Shown: positions 1-8,939 of the stretch, one piece after another
Layout: every line of letters starts with the position of its first letter
Numbering within the stretch: position 1 is the stretch's first letter
Assembly (NCBI GenBank): GCA_037200985.1
Contig: JBBCGJ010000001.1
Coordinates: 310,001 to 374,000, forward strand
Direction: 5' to 3'
Origin: Rhizomicrobium sp.
GTDB lineage: Bacteria > Pseudomonadota > Alphaproteobacteria > Micropepsales > Micropepsaceae
DNA: 64,000 bases
The notes under the pieces: generated by a model
Told to the model about the DNA's origin: nothing
What the model saw: the letters and a program-made list of their open reading frames with translations, nothing else
Database searches by the model: none
Position numbers and translations under genes: made by a program

Positions 1-115
1 CCAGAACGACGACCGACAGGTAGAAAAGCGTAAATCCGAGCGACAACCCGAAACCGGGTAGTGCGCTCGGATTACGCCATCGCCGAACCGGGAGGGAGGC
101 GGCGATGCTGCTCAT
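1..115 (-). CDS. cysT: Sulfate ABC transporter permease CysT, N-terminal fragment
   Basis: The first 38 codons of the inner-membrane permease of the sulfate/thiosulfate importer are present and the gene runs off the left edge. The translation contains PGFGLSLGFTLFYLS and runs on into VVVL, the typical opening of CysT/CysU with its first membrane helix. The ATG at 115-113 overlaps the TGA stop of the sulfate-binding protein gene by one base (TGATG), which suggests translational coupling. By analogy with known operons cysW and cysA should follow outside the window. The identification rests on a short stretch, but the operon position supports it. Confidence 0.8.
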   Translation of the reverse strand, partial: MSSIAASLPVRRWRNPSALPGFGLSLGFTLFYLSVVVL

Positions 116-1116
116 CACTGACCGGGCTTGTAGATCTGGTCGAACACGCCCTTGTCGGCGAAGTAGGTCGACTGCGCCTTCTGCCAGTCGCCGAACGTGT
201 CCGAGAAATCGTAGAGCGTGATCTTCGGGAAGTCGGCGGCGTGCGCCGCCAGCACGCCGGCGTCGCGGGGACGATAGAAGTTCGCCGCTTCGATCTCCTG
301 GCCCGGCTTGGTGTAGAGGAAGTTCAGATAGGCGGTCGCGACGTCGCGGGTGTGGTGCTTGTCGACATTGCTGTCGACCAGCGCCACCGGCGGCTCGGCC
401 TGGATCGAGACCGGCGGATAGACGATCTGGAACTGGTCGCCGCCCTCTTCCTTCAGCGCCAGCCGCGCCTCGTTCTCCCAGGAGAGCAGCACGTCGCCGA
501 TGCCGCGCTGCGCGAAGGTCGTGGTCGAGCCGCGGGCGCCGGTGTCGAGGACCGGAACGTGCTTGTAGAGCGCGGTGACGAAGGCCTTCGCCTTGTCGGC
601 GTTGCCGCCGGGGGCTTTGAGCGCATAGGCCCAGGCCGCGAGGAACGACCAGCGCGCGCCGCCCGAGGTCTTGGGGTTGGGCGTGATCACCTGGACGCCG
701 GGCTTGATGAGATCGGGCCAGTCCTTGATCTTCCAGGGATTGCCCTTGCGCACCAGGAACACGATGGTCGAGGTGTAGGGCACCGAGGCGTTCGGCAGGC
801 GGCTCGCCCAGTTCTTGGCGGTCAGGCCCTTGGCGGCGATCGCGTCGATATCGTAGCCGAGGGCGAGGGTGACGACGTCGGCCTCCAGACCGTCGGTCAC
901 CGCGCGCGACTGCGCGCCGGAGCCGCCATGGCTCTGGTTGATGGTGACGGTGTCGCCATGCTTGGCCTTCCAGTCGGCCGCGAAGGCGGCATTGACCGCC
1001 TTGTACAACTCACGGGTGGGGTCGTAGCTGACGTTCAGCAGCGTGATGTCGGCGGCCTGGGCCGTGCTGCTCACAAACAGGGCAGCCGCGGCCAGGGCGG
1101 TAAGGAGGCGCTTCAT
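115..1116 (-). CDS. sbp: Periplasmic sulfate-binding protein (ABC transporter)
   Basis: A 333-residue secreted binding protein that delivers sulfate or thiosulfate to the CysTWA importer. After a signal peptide ([14 protein letters not shown], cleaved near AQA-AD) come family hallmarks: [13 protein letters not shown], then the [13 protein letters not shown] loop, then [13 protein letters not shown]. The length is normal for Sbp/CysP. I chose the ATG at 1116 because the signal peptide begins there and a GGGAG element precedes it; a longer open frame upstream lacks any family similarity. It sits 34 bases behind the porin gene and overlaps cysT by one base, so the three form one minus-strand operon. 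Sulfate is more likely than thiosulfate, but sequence alone does not decide. Confidence 0.93.
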   Translation of the reverse strand: MKRLLTALAAAALFVSSTAQAADITLLNVSYDPTRELYKAVNAAFAADWKAKHGDTVTINQSHGGSGAQSRAVTDGLEADVVTLALGYDIDAIAAKGLTAKNWASRLPNASVPYTSTIVFLVRKGNPWKIKDWPDLIKPGVQVITPNPKTSGGARWSFLAAWAYALKAPGGNADKAKAFVTALYKHVPVLDTGARGSTTTFAQRGIGDVLLSWENEARLALKEEGGDQFQIVYPPVSIQAEPPVALVDSNVDKHHTRDVATAYLNFLYTKPGQEIEAANFYRPRDAGVLAAHAADFPKITLYDFSDTFGDWQKAQSTYFADKGVFDQIYKPGQ

Positions 1117-1150
1117 GAGGGGGAACTCCCTTTCCAATGGGGTGAACGAT

Positions 1151-2596
1151 TTAGAGCGACAATTGGGTGCGCAGGGACACGGCATCCAGTTTGGCATCCA
1201 GGGAACCGCCGGCATTGTTCAGGCGCGACACCTCCGTGTGCTGGAAGTCGAGCACGAGACGGATGGCGTTATTCGGATACCAATTGAGGCCGACCGTCCA
1301 GATGCGCTGGTCGCCGCCGCGGATGCCGCTGGCCGTTTTCGCCGTGCCGGGCGCGCCGGCGTCGTAGTCGAGGTTAAGGTCGCTGTAGCGCGCCGCGACT
1401 TCCCAGGCGCCGATGCCGGGCTTGTCGAACCGGAACGCGTCGGTCGGCTTGGGAAGGGTGTAGCTGCCGGTGGCGGGGTTGTAGGCCTTGGACTCGCCGG
1501 TCAGGACCCAGCTTGCCTGGATATACCAGCCGTCGAAGGAGGGATCGAGCAGCGGCCCGGTGCGGCGGTCGACCTGATAGTTGAAATAGCCGCCCTGGGC
1601 ATAAAGGTTGTGCCAGTTGCCGGTTGCCTCCAGGCCCCATTCCAGCAGGTCGCTTGCGTCCAGCGTGCCGGTGTCGACGAGGCGCAAGCCTTCGCTGTCG
1701 ACGTTCAGTTCGGGGCGCTCGCGCAGACGGAGCGCGGTCGGCGAATTGGGGCCGGCCACGGTGTCGGCGGCCTTGAAGACATAGGTCGAGTCCGCGCCGA
1801 CGGCGAAGTTCACGTCCGGCGCGAGGATGAAGCGATAGGCGGCGCGGTCGACGATCGCTTCCTGCTGGTCGAACACGGCGGCGTCGCCGACGAGGCCGCC
1901 GGTATAGGCGACGGAGACGAAATAGTTGTCGTCATAGGCGAAGATCGCCGCGGCCTTGCGCCCGTCGGAGCCGGCGATGGTGCGGGCCAGGTCGGTCGGC
2001 TGCGCCCGCTCGAGGAACAGCAGGTCCGATGCCGAGGTCGTGTCGTCGAAGCTTTCGGGCGGCGGGAAGGCGCCGGCCTTGATGTGCACGGGGCCGAGCC
2101 CGTTGTACTGGATGAAGGCCGAGCTGATGGTCGCGGCTTCGATGCCCGAGCCGCCGAAATCGTAGATGAACTGGTACGACCAGTCCTTGAACACGGTGCC
2201 TTCGACGCCGATCCGGGCGCGGCGGAAATCGGTGCCGCTGGAGAAATCGGTGCCCGCCGGCACATGGCCCTGGGCGTAATAGGCCGAGTCGAACTGGACC
2301 AGCGAGCGGATCGCGAGGGTGAATTCGCCGTCGGGCGTCGCGAAGGTCGGGCGGCCGTTGGAGAATTTGAGCGTCGGCAAGGCGGCGAGCTGGCGATTGC
2401 CGTCGTCGTATTGGCTCGACTGGCTGCGCTTCAGGTCGACGAGCTGCGCGTTGACGTTGGCGAGCTCGTCCTCGAGCGCGCGCAGGCGGTCGTCGGTGTT
2501 GCTGGCCGGCGCCGCGGCGGCAAAGGCCTGCGGGGCGGCGAGCGTCGCCGCGCCGGCGAGAAGTGCGGCGCCCAGGGCGCGAAGACGGATATTCAT
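1151..2596 (-). CDS. Outer-membrane porin, OprP/OprO (Porin_O_P) type
   Basis: A 481-residue outer-membrane beta-barrel protein with a signal peptide ([15 protein letters not shown], cleavage near AFA-AA). A short coiled-coil segment ([20 protein letters not shown]) at about residues 30-55 precedes the barrel, as in Porin_O_P proteins, and the chain ends in LRTQLSL, a beta-strand-like terminus. Family members such as OprP and OprO pass phosphate or pyrophosphate. Here the gene heads an operon with sulfate ABC genes, so an anion channel for sulfate is a reasonable inference. The ATG at 2596 has GGAGGGA about nine bases upstream; an in-frame ATG at 2614 overlaps that site and is less likely. 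Confidence 0.85.
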   Translation of the reverse strand: MNIRLRALGAALLAGAATLAAPQAFAAAAPASNTDDRLRALEDELANVNAQLVDLKRSQSSQYDDGNRQLAALPTLKFSNGRPTFATPDGEFTLAIRSLVQFDSAYYAQGHVPAGTDFSSGTDFRRARIGVEGTVFKDWSYQFIYDFGGSGIEAATISSAFIQYNGLGPVHIKAGAFPPPESFDDTTSASDLLFLERAQPTDLARTIAGSDGRKAAAIFAYDDNYFVSVAYTGGLVGDAAVFDQQEAIVDRAAYRFILAPDVNFAVGADSTYVFKAADTVAGPNSPTALRLRERPELNVDSEGLRLVDTGTLDASDLLEWGLEATGNWHNLYAQGGYFNYQVDRRTGPLLDPSFDGWYIQASWVLTGESKAYNPATGSYTLPKPTDAFRFDKPGIGAWEVAARYSDLNLDYDAGAPGTAKTASGIRGGDQRIWTVGLNWYPNNAIRLVLDFQHTEVSRLNNAGGSLDAKLDAVSLRTQLSL

Positions 2597-2642
2597 GCGG
2601 CTGTGTCCCTCCATTGCGGCGCTGCCCGCGCCGTGTCGGCGG

Positions 2643-2671
2643 AATATTGTTCGTAATATCTACCTAGTCAA
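2643..2671 (-). promoter_or_regulatory. Putative sigma-70-type promoter of the porin-sbp-cysT operon
   Basis: On the minus strand TTGACT (2671-2666) is followed after exactly 17 bases by AATATT (2648-2643), about 45 bases before the porin start codon. This AT-rich stretch stands out from the surrounding GC-rich DNA. It is read from sequence only; no CysB-like site was identified. Confidence 0.5.
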
Positions 2672-2821
2672 TAGAGATTATGTAGAATAACCACAGGCGG
2701 CGTGGGGAATCGCGGCGGCGACGGGGAATTCGGGTCGTGTCCGGTTCGAGATTTCGCGGCGTACGGAAAGCCGTTGCGCTATCCTGGATGCCGCAAGGCG
2801 GCATCCGCCGGGGGCCGGTCG

Positions 2822-3358
2822 ATGGGCATCAGAAACTATCTGATCGAGGGCGTTTCCGGTGCCGGCAAAACCACGGTGGCCGAAGAGCTGCAGCGGCGCG
2901 GTTGTCACGTCATCCACGGCGACCGCGAGCTGTCGTATCGCGGCGATCCCGAGACCGGCGAACCACTCGACAGGCACGCCCGGGAGCGGGCGACGGACAG
3001 CGTCGCATGGGGACACGAGCACTGGATTTGGGATGTGGACAAAGTCAAATCCTTGGTCGCCGATCGACGCCATGCGGCCACCTTCTTCTGCGGCGGCGCC
3101 AGAAATTTCCGGCAGTTCATCGATCTGTTCGACGCGTTTTTCGTTCTCAGCGTCGATCTCGACACGCTGAATCGGCGGCTTGCCGGGAGGCCGGAAGACG
3201 AGTTCGGCGGAAAGCCGCGCGAACGGGAGATGATCCGGCGATTGCACGCGACGAAGGAAGACATCCCGCAGCGCGGCGTCGCAATCGACGCCACCCAGCC
3301 GATCGAACGCGTCGTGGATGCGATCCTGGAAAAGTGCGGCAGCGGGTCGCCCGCATAA
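2822..3358 (+). CDS. Small P-loop kinase-like protein
   Basis: A 178-residue cytoplasmic protein with a Walker A loop GVSGAGKTT near the N-terminus, followed by a HGDRELSYRGDP segment resembling the acceptor region of small-molecule kinases, and a basic GRPEDEFGGKPRERE stretch that could be the lid. This architecture fits AAA-type or adenylate-kinase-like nucleotide or metabolite kinases. The substrate is not recognisable. It does not look like APS kinase CysC despite lying beside the sulfate operon. I started it at ATG 2822, directly before the first conserved strand. It is divergent from the porin operon and convergent with the Rrf2 gene. Confidence 0.7.
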   Translation: MGIRNYLIEGVSGAGKTTVAEELQRRGCHVIHGDRELSYRGDPETGEPLDRHARERATDSVAWGHEHWIWDVDKVKSLVADRRHAATFFCGGARNFRQFIDLFDAFFVLSVDLDTLNRRLAGRPEDEFGGKPREREMIRRLHATKEDIPQRGVAIDATQPIERVVDAILEKCGSGSPA

Positions 3359-3376
3359 GCGGGGCCGTCCCGGGCG

Positions 3377-3811
3377 CTACGCCCAGCCGGCCTTGCGGGC
3401 GTTGGCGGCGGCCTGGGCCAGGTTGCGGGATTCGAGCACGTCCGCCGTTGCGTCGCGCGCCGCCAGCAGCACCTTGCGGATCGAGCAGGTCGCCTCGTCC
3501 ACGCAATCCTCGCATTTGTGATAGGCGGTGACCGAGACGCAGGGCGCCAGCGCCAGCGGCCCGTCGATGGTGCGGATGACCTCCGCGAAGCTGATGTCCT
3601 TGGGCGCGCGGCCGATGAAATAGCCGCCGGCGCGGCCGCGCTGGCTGCGCACGATGCCGCGCTTTTTGAGATCGACCAGGATCTGTTCGAGGAATTTGCG
3701 CGGCACCCGCGCCTCTTCCGCGATCGTGGCGATCTGCATCGGCTGCTCGACGGAGTGCTCGGCCAGGACGATCAGCGCGTGAAGCGCGTAGCGCGCTTTT
3801 TGCGACAGCAT
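3377..3811 (-). CDS. Rrf2-family transcriptional regulator
   Basis: A 144-residue winged-helix regulator. It opens with MLSQKARYALHALIVLAEHS, the canonical Rrf2 start, followed by the recognition region RKFLEQILVDLKKRG and the wing QRGRAGGYFIGR. Four cysteines occur as C-X8-C-X2-C-X5-C in the region where IscR and NsrR bind an iron-sulfur cluster, so a cluster or redox/cysteine sensor role is plausible. CymR, of the same family, governs sulfur metabolism in Firmicutes; the nearby sulfate operon makes a similar role here an inference. No clear ribosome binding site precedes the start. Confidence 0.88.
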   Translation of the reverse strand: MLSQKARYALHALIVLAEHSVEQPMQIATIAEEARVPRKFLEQILVDLKKRGIVRSQRGRAGGYFIGRAPKDISFAEVIRTIDGPLALAPCVSVTAYHKCEDCVDEATCSIRKVLLAARDATADVLESRNLAQAAANARKAGWA

Positions 3812-3941
3812 GGGGTTACCCGCGAATGCCCATTTGGCTTACGGAGTTTGGAGGGATTCCGTCAAGGCCCCGGATCGGCGGCCTTGGGGCGCGGGCGGCC
3901 AAGCTGTGTTAGACAGGGGCGGGGACAAGACCGATTTGAGC

Positions 3942-4178
3942 ATGCGCAAGGGCACACTGGCCCGTCTCGAGATTTTCGTCAGCCTCGCCGTGGTCGCGCT
4001 GTTGCTGGTTCTGGCGGGATACGGGCTGGTGTCGGCGCTGGCCGACCGGCTCGACCCGAAGGTGCGCGCCTGCGTCGAGCGCAGCCTGCAGACCGCCGCA
4101 AACGGCGGACGGCCGGCGGATCGAGGCTATGCCGTCCGGCTCTGCAAGCATCTGGAAGAGATCGGCGCCTTGCCCTGA
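3942..4178 (+). CDS. Small single-pass membrane protein, unknown function
   Basis: A 78-residue open frame starting MRKGTLARLEIFVSLA, with one hydrophobic segment (about residues 11-32) and a soluble C-terminal tail containing two cysteines (RACVERS and VRLCKHLEE). I do not recognise a family. The frame stays open upstream to 3810, but the ATG at 3942 places the membrane helix sensibly after a short positive N-terminus. It lies between the Rrf2 gene (divergent) and the M3 peptidase gene (same strand, 119 bases downstream). It could be spurious, though composition and topology look protein-like. Confidence 0.5.
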   Translation: MRKGTLARLEIFVSLAVVALLLVLAGYGLVSALADRLDPKVRACVERSLQTAANGGRPADRGYAVRLCKHLEEIGALP

Positions 4179-4297
4179 CGGGGGCGGATTTTGCGCAATT
4201 GCCGTCTGGCTTTTGGCACCCCCGCCACGGTAACGTGTTTGTGTCCCCCGGGCGCCGCCCCAGGTGCCTATAAGCCTCTCCGACCAAACCGGGAATC

Positions 4298-6430
4298 ATG
4301 ATGCACCGTCTTGTGAAAATCGCCCTTGCCACCACTGCGCTCGGCGCGGTCCTCGCCGCCTCCAGCGCGGCTCCCGATGCTCCGGCCAATCCGTTCTCCG
4401 TGCCCAGCACGCTGCCGCTGCAGGCGCCGCCCTTCGACAAGATCAAGGACACCGATTACGAGCCGGCCTTCATCGAGGGCATGCGCCAGCAGCGCGCCGA
4501 GATCGACGCCATCGCGAACGATCCCAAGCCGGCGACCTTCGAGAACACCGTCGTGGCGATGGAGCGGTCGGGCCGGATGCTGGAGCGGGTCGGCATGGCG
4601 TTCGGCGCCGTGGTCGGTGCCAATACCAACGACACGCTGGACAAGGTGCAGTCCGCCGTCGCGCCCAAGCTGGCCGAGCACCAGGACGCGATCAGCCTCA
4701 ATCCCAAGCTGTTCGCGCGCATCAAGGCGCTCTACGACAAGCGCGACACGCTCAAGCTCGATCCGGAATCGCTGCAGCTCCTGAGCGTCTATTACCTGCA
4801 ATTCGTGCGGGCCGGCGCCAATCTTTCCGACGCCGACAAGAAGACGCTGATGGCGATCAACCAGCGCGATGCGACGCTGGAAACCGATTTCCAGCAGAAG
4901 CTGGTCGCCGGCACCAAGGCGGGCGCCCTGGTGGTCGACACCAAGGAGGAACTGGCCGGCCTCAGCGATGCGGAAATCGCCGCCGCCGCGTCGGCCGCGG
5001 AAGCCAGGGGCCTCAAGGGAAAATATCTCATCCCGCTGCAGAACACGACGCAGCAGCCGCTCTTGGTGTCGCTGTCCGACCGCGCCGTGCGCGAGAAGCT
5101 GTTCAACAATTCCTGGACCCGCACCGAGAAGGGCGACGCCAACGACACGCGCGCCATCATCTCGGAGATCGCGCAGCTGCGCGCGCACAAGGCCAAGCTG
5201 CTCGGCTTCGCGACCTATGCCGACTATGTGCTGTACGACCAGATGGCGCACACGCCGCAGGCGGTGCAGGCCTTCCTCGGCCAGCTCGTGCCGGCGACGG
5301 CGGCCAAGGCGGCGGACGAGGCCAAGCAGATCCAGGCGGCGATCGACAAGGACGGCCCGCATTTCGACCTCAAGCCCTGGGACTGGGAGCGCTATGCCGA
5401 GCAGGTGCGGCGCGAGAAATACGATCTCGACCAGAACGAGCTCAAACCCTATTTCGAGCTGAACAACGTGCTCGAGAACGGCGTGTTCTATGCCGCCACC
5501 CAGCTCTACGGCATCACCTTCAAGGAGCGGCACGACATCCCGGTCTACCAGCCGGACGTGCGGGTGTTCGACGTGATCGACAAGGACGGCTCGCAGCTCG
5601 GGATGATCTATTTCGACTACTTCAAGCGCGACAACAAGAACGGCGGCGCCTGGATGAGCAATTTCGTCAACCAGTCGCATCTGCAGGGCACCAAGCCGGT
5701 GGTCTACAACGTCGCCAACTTCACCAAGCCGGCGCCGGGCCAGCCCGCGCTGATCAGCTTCGACGACGTCACGACGATGTTCCACGAATTCGGCCATGCG
5801 CTGCACGGGCTGTTCGCGAACCAGCGCTACGAGACGCTGTCGGGCACCTCGGTGGCGCGCGACTATGTCGAGTTTCCCTCGCAGCTCAACGAGCATTGGG
5901 CGCTCTATCCCGACGTGCTGAAGCACTATGCGGTGAACTACAAGACGCATGAGGTCATCCCCCAGGCGCTGGTCGACAAGATCAAGGCGTCGCAGACCTG
6001 GGACCAGGGCTATGAGCTCGGCGAATTGCTGGCGGCGTCCGAGTTGGACCTGCAATGGCATGCGCTGCCGGCCGATGCGCCGCGGCAGGACGTCGACACA
6101 TTCGAGACCCAGGCGCTGGCCGCGACGCACACCGACTTCCCCAACGTGCCGACGCGCTATCGCTCGAGCTATTTCCTGCACATCTGGGGCAACGGCTATG
6201 CCGCCGGCTACTACGCCTATCAGTGGACGGTGATGCTGGACGACGACGCCTTCGCCTGGTTCACGGACCATGGCGGGCTGACGCGGGCGAACGGCGACCG
6301 CTTCCGCGACCTCATCCTGTCGCGCGGCCATACCGAAGATTATGGCCCGATGTTCCGCCGGTTCTACGGCAAGGATCCCGATATCGGGCCGATGCTCGAG
6401 CATCGCGGACTGGTGCCGCCGCCGAAGTGA
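4298..6430 (+). CDS. dcp: Secreted M3-family metallopeptidase (peptidyl-dipeptidase Dcp type)
   Basis: A 710-residue zinc peptidase of the M3 family, which trims dipeptides or short oligopeptides. The zinc motif HEFGH is at residues 496-500 within MFHEFGHALHGLF, and a downstream YVEFPSQLNEHW segment supplies the third metal ligand region, both as in Dcp. The N-terminus MMHRLVKIALATTALG followed by an AAP-rich stretch looks like a signal peptide, so the enzyme is probably periplasmic. The length matches Dcp. The S10 carboxypeptidase gene follows after 33 bases on the same strand, so the two probably form a peptide-scavenging unit. Confidence 0.92.
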   Translation: MMHRLVKIALATTALGAVLAASSAAPDAPANPFSVPSTLPLQAPPFDKIKDTDYEPAFIEGMRQQRAEIDAIANDPKPATFENTVVAMERSGRMLERVGMAFGAVVGANTNDTLDKVQSAVAPKLAEHQDAISLNPKLFARIKALYDKRDTLKLDPESLQLLSVYYLQFVRAGANLSDADKKTLMAINQRDATLETDFQQKLVAGTKAGALVVDTKEELAGLSDAEIAAAASAAEARGLKGKYLIPLQNTTQQPLLVSLSDRAVREKLFNNSWTRTEKGDANDTRAIISEIAQLRAHKAKLLGFATYADYVLYDQMAHTPQAVQAFLGQLVPATAAKAADEAKQIQAAIDKDGPHFDLKPWDWERYAEQVRREKYDLDQNELKPYFELNNVLENGVFYAATQLYGITFKERHDIPVYQPDVRVFDVIDKDGSQLGMIYFDYFKRDNKNGGAWMSNFVNQSHLQGTKPVVYNVANFTKPAPGQPALISFDDVTTMFHEFGHALHGLFANQRYETLSGTSVARDYVEFPSQLNEHWALYPDVLKHYAVNYKTHEVIPQALVDKIKASQTWDQGYELGELLAASELDLQWHALPADAPRQDVDTFETQALAATHTDFPNVPTRYRSSYFLHIWGNGYAAGYYAYQWTVMLDDDAFAWFTDHGGLTRANGDRFRDLILSRGHTEDYGPMFRRFYGKDPDIGPMLEHRGLVPPPK

Positions 6431-6463
6431 TTTCCCAACCGACCGCAGGAAAGGTGCACAGGC

Positions 6464-8086
6464 ATGACGCGCGAGAATATTGGGCGGTGGGCGACCATCG
6501 CGGCGGCCCCTGTGGTGGCCGTGCTGGTGGCGATGGTGGCGTTCGCGGCGGACAAGCCGACGCCGCCGGACCGCACGGACCAGTATTCCGGCAAGTTCTT
6601 CAAGGCGGAAGAGTCGGTCACCGAGGGATCGGCGAACGGGGTGCCCTATCAGGCGATTGCCGGCACCATCGTTGTCCATCCCGACGACTGGAACGACGCG
6701 GCGCAGAGCGGCGGCGCGAAGAACCCCGATGCGAAGGCCGACGAGTCCTCGCCCGAGGCGTCGATGTTCTTCGTCTACTATGCCAAGCGCGGCGCGGCCG
6801 CCGAGCAGCGGCCGATCACCTTCCTCTACAATGGCGGTCCCGGCTCTTCGACGGTGTGGCTGCACATGGGCGCGTTCGGGCCCAAGCGCGTCGTCACCAA
6901 TGACGACACCCACACCGCCGCGGCGCCCTACAGCCTGATCGACAATGCCTCGACCCTGCTCGACGCCAGCGATCTCGTCTTCATCGACGCGCCGGGCACC
7001 GGCTTCAGCCGCATCGCCGGCAAGGACAAGGAAAAGGCGTTCTACGGCGTCGACGTCGACGCCAAGGCCTTCGCCAATTTCATCAAGCAGTTCCTCGCCA
7101 AGTACAGCCGGTGGAATTCGCCGAAATACCTGTTCGGCGAGAGCTACGGCACGCCGCGCTCGGCGCTGGTGGCGAACTATCTGGAGTCGAACGACAGCAT
7201 CGACCTCAACGGCGTGATCCTCCTGTCGCAGATCCTGAACTTCGACCTGTCGGTCGACGGCGCGGAGGCCAATCCGGGCATCGACCTGCCTTACGAGCTG
7301 GCGCTGCCGACCTATGCCGCGACGGCGTGGTATCACCACAAGCTGCCGGGCAAGCCGCCCGCCGACCTCGTGCCCTTCGTGCAGTCGGTCGAGCGCTTCG
7401 CGATGGGCGAATACGCCTCGGCGCTGTCGACCGGGCTCAGCCTGTCGCCGCAGCGCCGCGCCTATATCGCCAGCAAGCTGCACGACTATACCGGCCTGCC
7501 GGTCGCCTACATCCTCAAGGCCAATCTGCGCATCGAGGGCGGCGAGTTCGAGAAGACCCTGCAGGACGACAACGGGCTGACCACCGGGCGGCTCGACACC
7601 CGCTTCTCCGGCCCCTCGCTCGATCCCCTGAGCAAGGAGTCGGAATACGATCCGCAATCGGCGGCGATCAGCTCGGCCTATGTCTCGGCGTTCAACGACT
7701 ATGTGCGGGCGAAGCTGAACTACGGCCTCGGCAGGCGGTTCCTGCCGGGGATCGACGTCTTCAAGTTCTGGGATTTCAAGCACCAGCCGGCGGGCGTTCC
7801 CTTCCCGCTGCCCAGCGCGCCCAACGTCATGCCCGACCTCGCCAGCGCGATGAAGCAGAACCCGAACCTGAAGGTGATGGTGAACGGCGGCTATTACGAC
7901 CTGGCGACGCCCTATTACGAAGGCTGGTACGAGATGCATCACCTGCCGATGCCGACCAATCTGCAGGCGAACATCACCTATCACTACTTCCCGTCGGGCC
8001 ACATGGTCTACGCGCATGAGGAATCGCTGAAGGCGCTGCACGACGCGGTGGCGGACTTCATCCGGCAGACGGACAATTTGAAATAG
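6464..8086 (+). CDS. Secreted serine carboxypeptidase (S10 family)
   Basis: A 540-residue alpha/beta-hydrolase peptidase of family S10, which removes C-terminal residues from peptides. The oxyanion-hole segment FLYNGGPGSST is near residue 120. The nucleophile elbow GESYG has Ser227; NGGYYDLATPY and PSGHMVYAH near the C-terminus carry the expected Asp and His. An N-terminal hydrophobic stretch (AAAPVVAVLVAMVAF) indicates export. It lies just behind the M3 peptidase gene and is convergent with a TetR gene. Proteins of this type are common in soil and freshwater Alphaproteobacteria. Confidence 0.92.
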   Translation: MTRENIGRWATIAAAPVVAVLVAMVAFAADKPTPPDRTDQYSGKFFKAEESVTEGSANGVPYQAIAGTIVVHPDDWNDAAQSGGAKNPDAKADESSPEASMFFVYYAKRGAAAEQRPITFLYNGGPGSSTVWLHMGAFGPKRVVTNDDTHTAAAPYSLIDNASTLLDASDLVFIDAPGTGFSRIAGKDKEKAFYGVDVDAKAFANFIKQFLAKYSRWNSPKYLFGESYGTPRSALVANYLESNDSIDLNGVILLSQILNFDLSVDGAEANPGIDLPYELALPTYAATAWYHHKLPGKPPADLVPFVQSVERFAMGEYASALSTGLSLSPQRRAYIASKLHDYTGLPVAYILKANLRIEGGEFEKTLQDDNGLTTGRLDTRFSGPSLDPLSKESEYDPQSAAISSAYVSAFNDYVRAKLNYGLGRRFLPGIDVFKFWDFKHQPAGVPFPLPSAPNVMPDLASAMKQNPNLKVMVNGGYYDLATPYYEGWYEMHHLPMPTNLQANITYHYFPSGHMVYAHEESLKALHDAVADFIRQTDNLK

Positions 8087-8089
8087 GCC

Positions 8090-8101
8090 CGCCTTAAGGC
8101 G
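8090..8101. terminator. Short palindrome between convergent genes
   Basis: CGCCTTAAGGCG is a perfect 12-base palindrome between the stop of the S10 peptidase gene and the end of the convergent TetR gene, and it includes the TetR stop codon. There is no loop of useful size and no T-tract, so a terminator role is weakly supported. Confidence 0.2.
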
Positions 8102-8756
8102 CCGGACGCTTCCGGCCGTTCGAGGGCGCGCGCGGCGCCCGCGGCTTGCGCACGCGAGTCCGGGCGCGGCCGCGGCCCGTCCGCAGGAGCGGTTCGCGCG
8201 ACAGGATCTCGTAGAAGAGCGCGACGCAGATCTCCAGGACGCCGGCCTCGCTGGTGCGGCCGCCCTGCAGCCAGCCCAGCAGGATCTCGCCCTGGCAGCC
8301 GAGCCAGGCGCGGCCGAGCAGCAGTTCATGTTCCGTCGGCGGATCGGGCGAGAAATAGCCGAGGACTTCGCGGACGCCGGCCATGCGGACCACCTCGGCT
8401 TCCGCCACCAGCTTCGCCGGCGCGCCGCCGCGCAGGAGCAGGACATGCGACCACGGCCATTCGCGCAGATGGTTCATGTGGAATTCGACGAAGCGGCGGA
8501 GACGCTGGTCGGGCGTGCCGCGGCGGGTGACCTCGGCGCGGCGGCACCGCATGTCGTCGCGGTCGACGTGAAAGACGTAGAGATAAAAGTCGAGCTTGGA
8601 CTTGAAGTAGTGGAACAGAAGACCGTGCGCCACGCCGGCCTCGTTCGCGATGTCGTCGATCGCCACCTCGTCATAGGGCTTGGAGGCGAACAGCTTCTTG
8701 CCGGCCGCGAAGAGCCGGTCTTTCGTCGGATTGCCGTCGGCGGACCTGCGTTTCAT
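8094..8756 (-). CDS. TetR/AcrR-family transcriptional regulator
   Basis: A 220-residue regulator with an N-terminal helix-turn-helix: TKDRLFAAGKKLFASKPYDE, then VAIDDIANEAGVAHGLLFHY, then FKSKLDFY, the standard TetR pattern. The ligand-binding C-terminal part (for example HMNHLREWPWSHVLLLRGG) gives no clue to the effector. The frame is open further upstream, but the ATG at 8756 (MKRRSADGNPT) fits the family. The C-terminal tail is very basic (RGRARTRVRKPRAPRAP). It may control the quinone oxidoreductase gene upstream on the same strand, or itself. Confidence 0.85.
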   Translation of the reverse strand: MKRRSADGNPTKDRLFAAGKKLFASKPYDEVAIDDIANEAGVAHGLLFHYFKSKLDFYLYVFHVDRDDMRCRRAEVTRRGTPDQRLRRFVEFHMNHLREWPWSHVLLLRGGAPAKLVAEAEVVRMAGVREVLGYFSPDPPTEHELLLGRAWLGCQGEILLGWLQGGRTSEAGVLEICVALFYEILSREPLLRTGRGRARTRVRKPRAPRAPSNGRKRPAP

Positions 8757-8939
8757 CGGTGGAGAAACATCGCGATAGACGGCATTGGTCAAGATGCTGT
8801 GGAAATCGACGATGTCGTAACAAATCCCGTGCCGTCTTAGTAGGGACAGGGGCTTGTTTTTTTGAATACGCGTCGCGAATACTGGTCGCGCGCATATCCG
8901 TCGCATGCTCGGCCCGCGCCGACGCGACGCCTTCGCGGT

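Noticed and set aside
2664..2672. CTAGTCAAT shared with the ECF promoter at 26866-26874
   Set aside because: A nine-base match is expected by chance at this window size, and in both places it overlaps a TTGACT promoter box.
2822..3358. P-loop protein as APS kinase CysC of the sulfate pathway
   Set aside because: Only the Walker A loop is similar; the APS-binding motifs are missing and the gene runs opposite to the sulfate operon.
4268..8446. Very long antisense open frame of about 1390 codons opposite the two peptidase genes
   Set aside because: It is a by-product of GC-rich codon use on the other strand; its translation is rich in Arg/Val/Asp/His, shows no domain, and the plus-strand genes are certain.
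8757..8939. Operator or promoter between the first TetR gene and the oxidoreductase gene
   Set aside because: A TTGACC box is present on the minus strand, but no convincing partner or repeat could be found.
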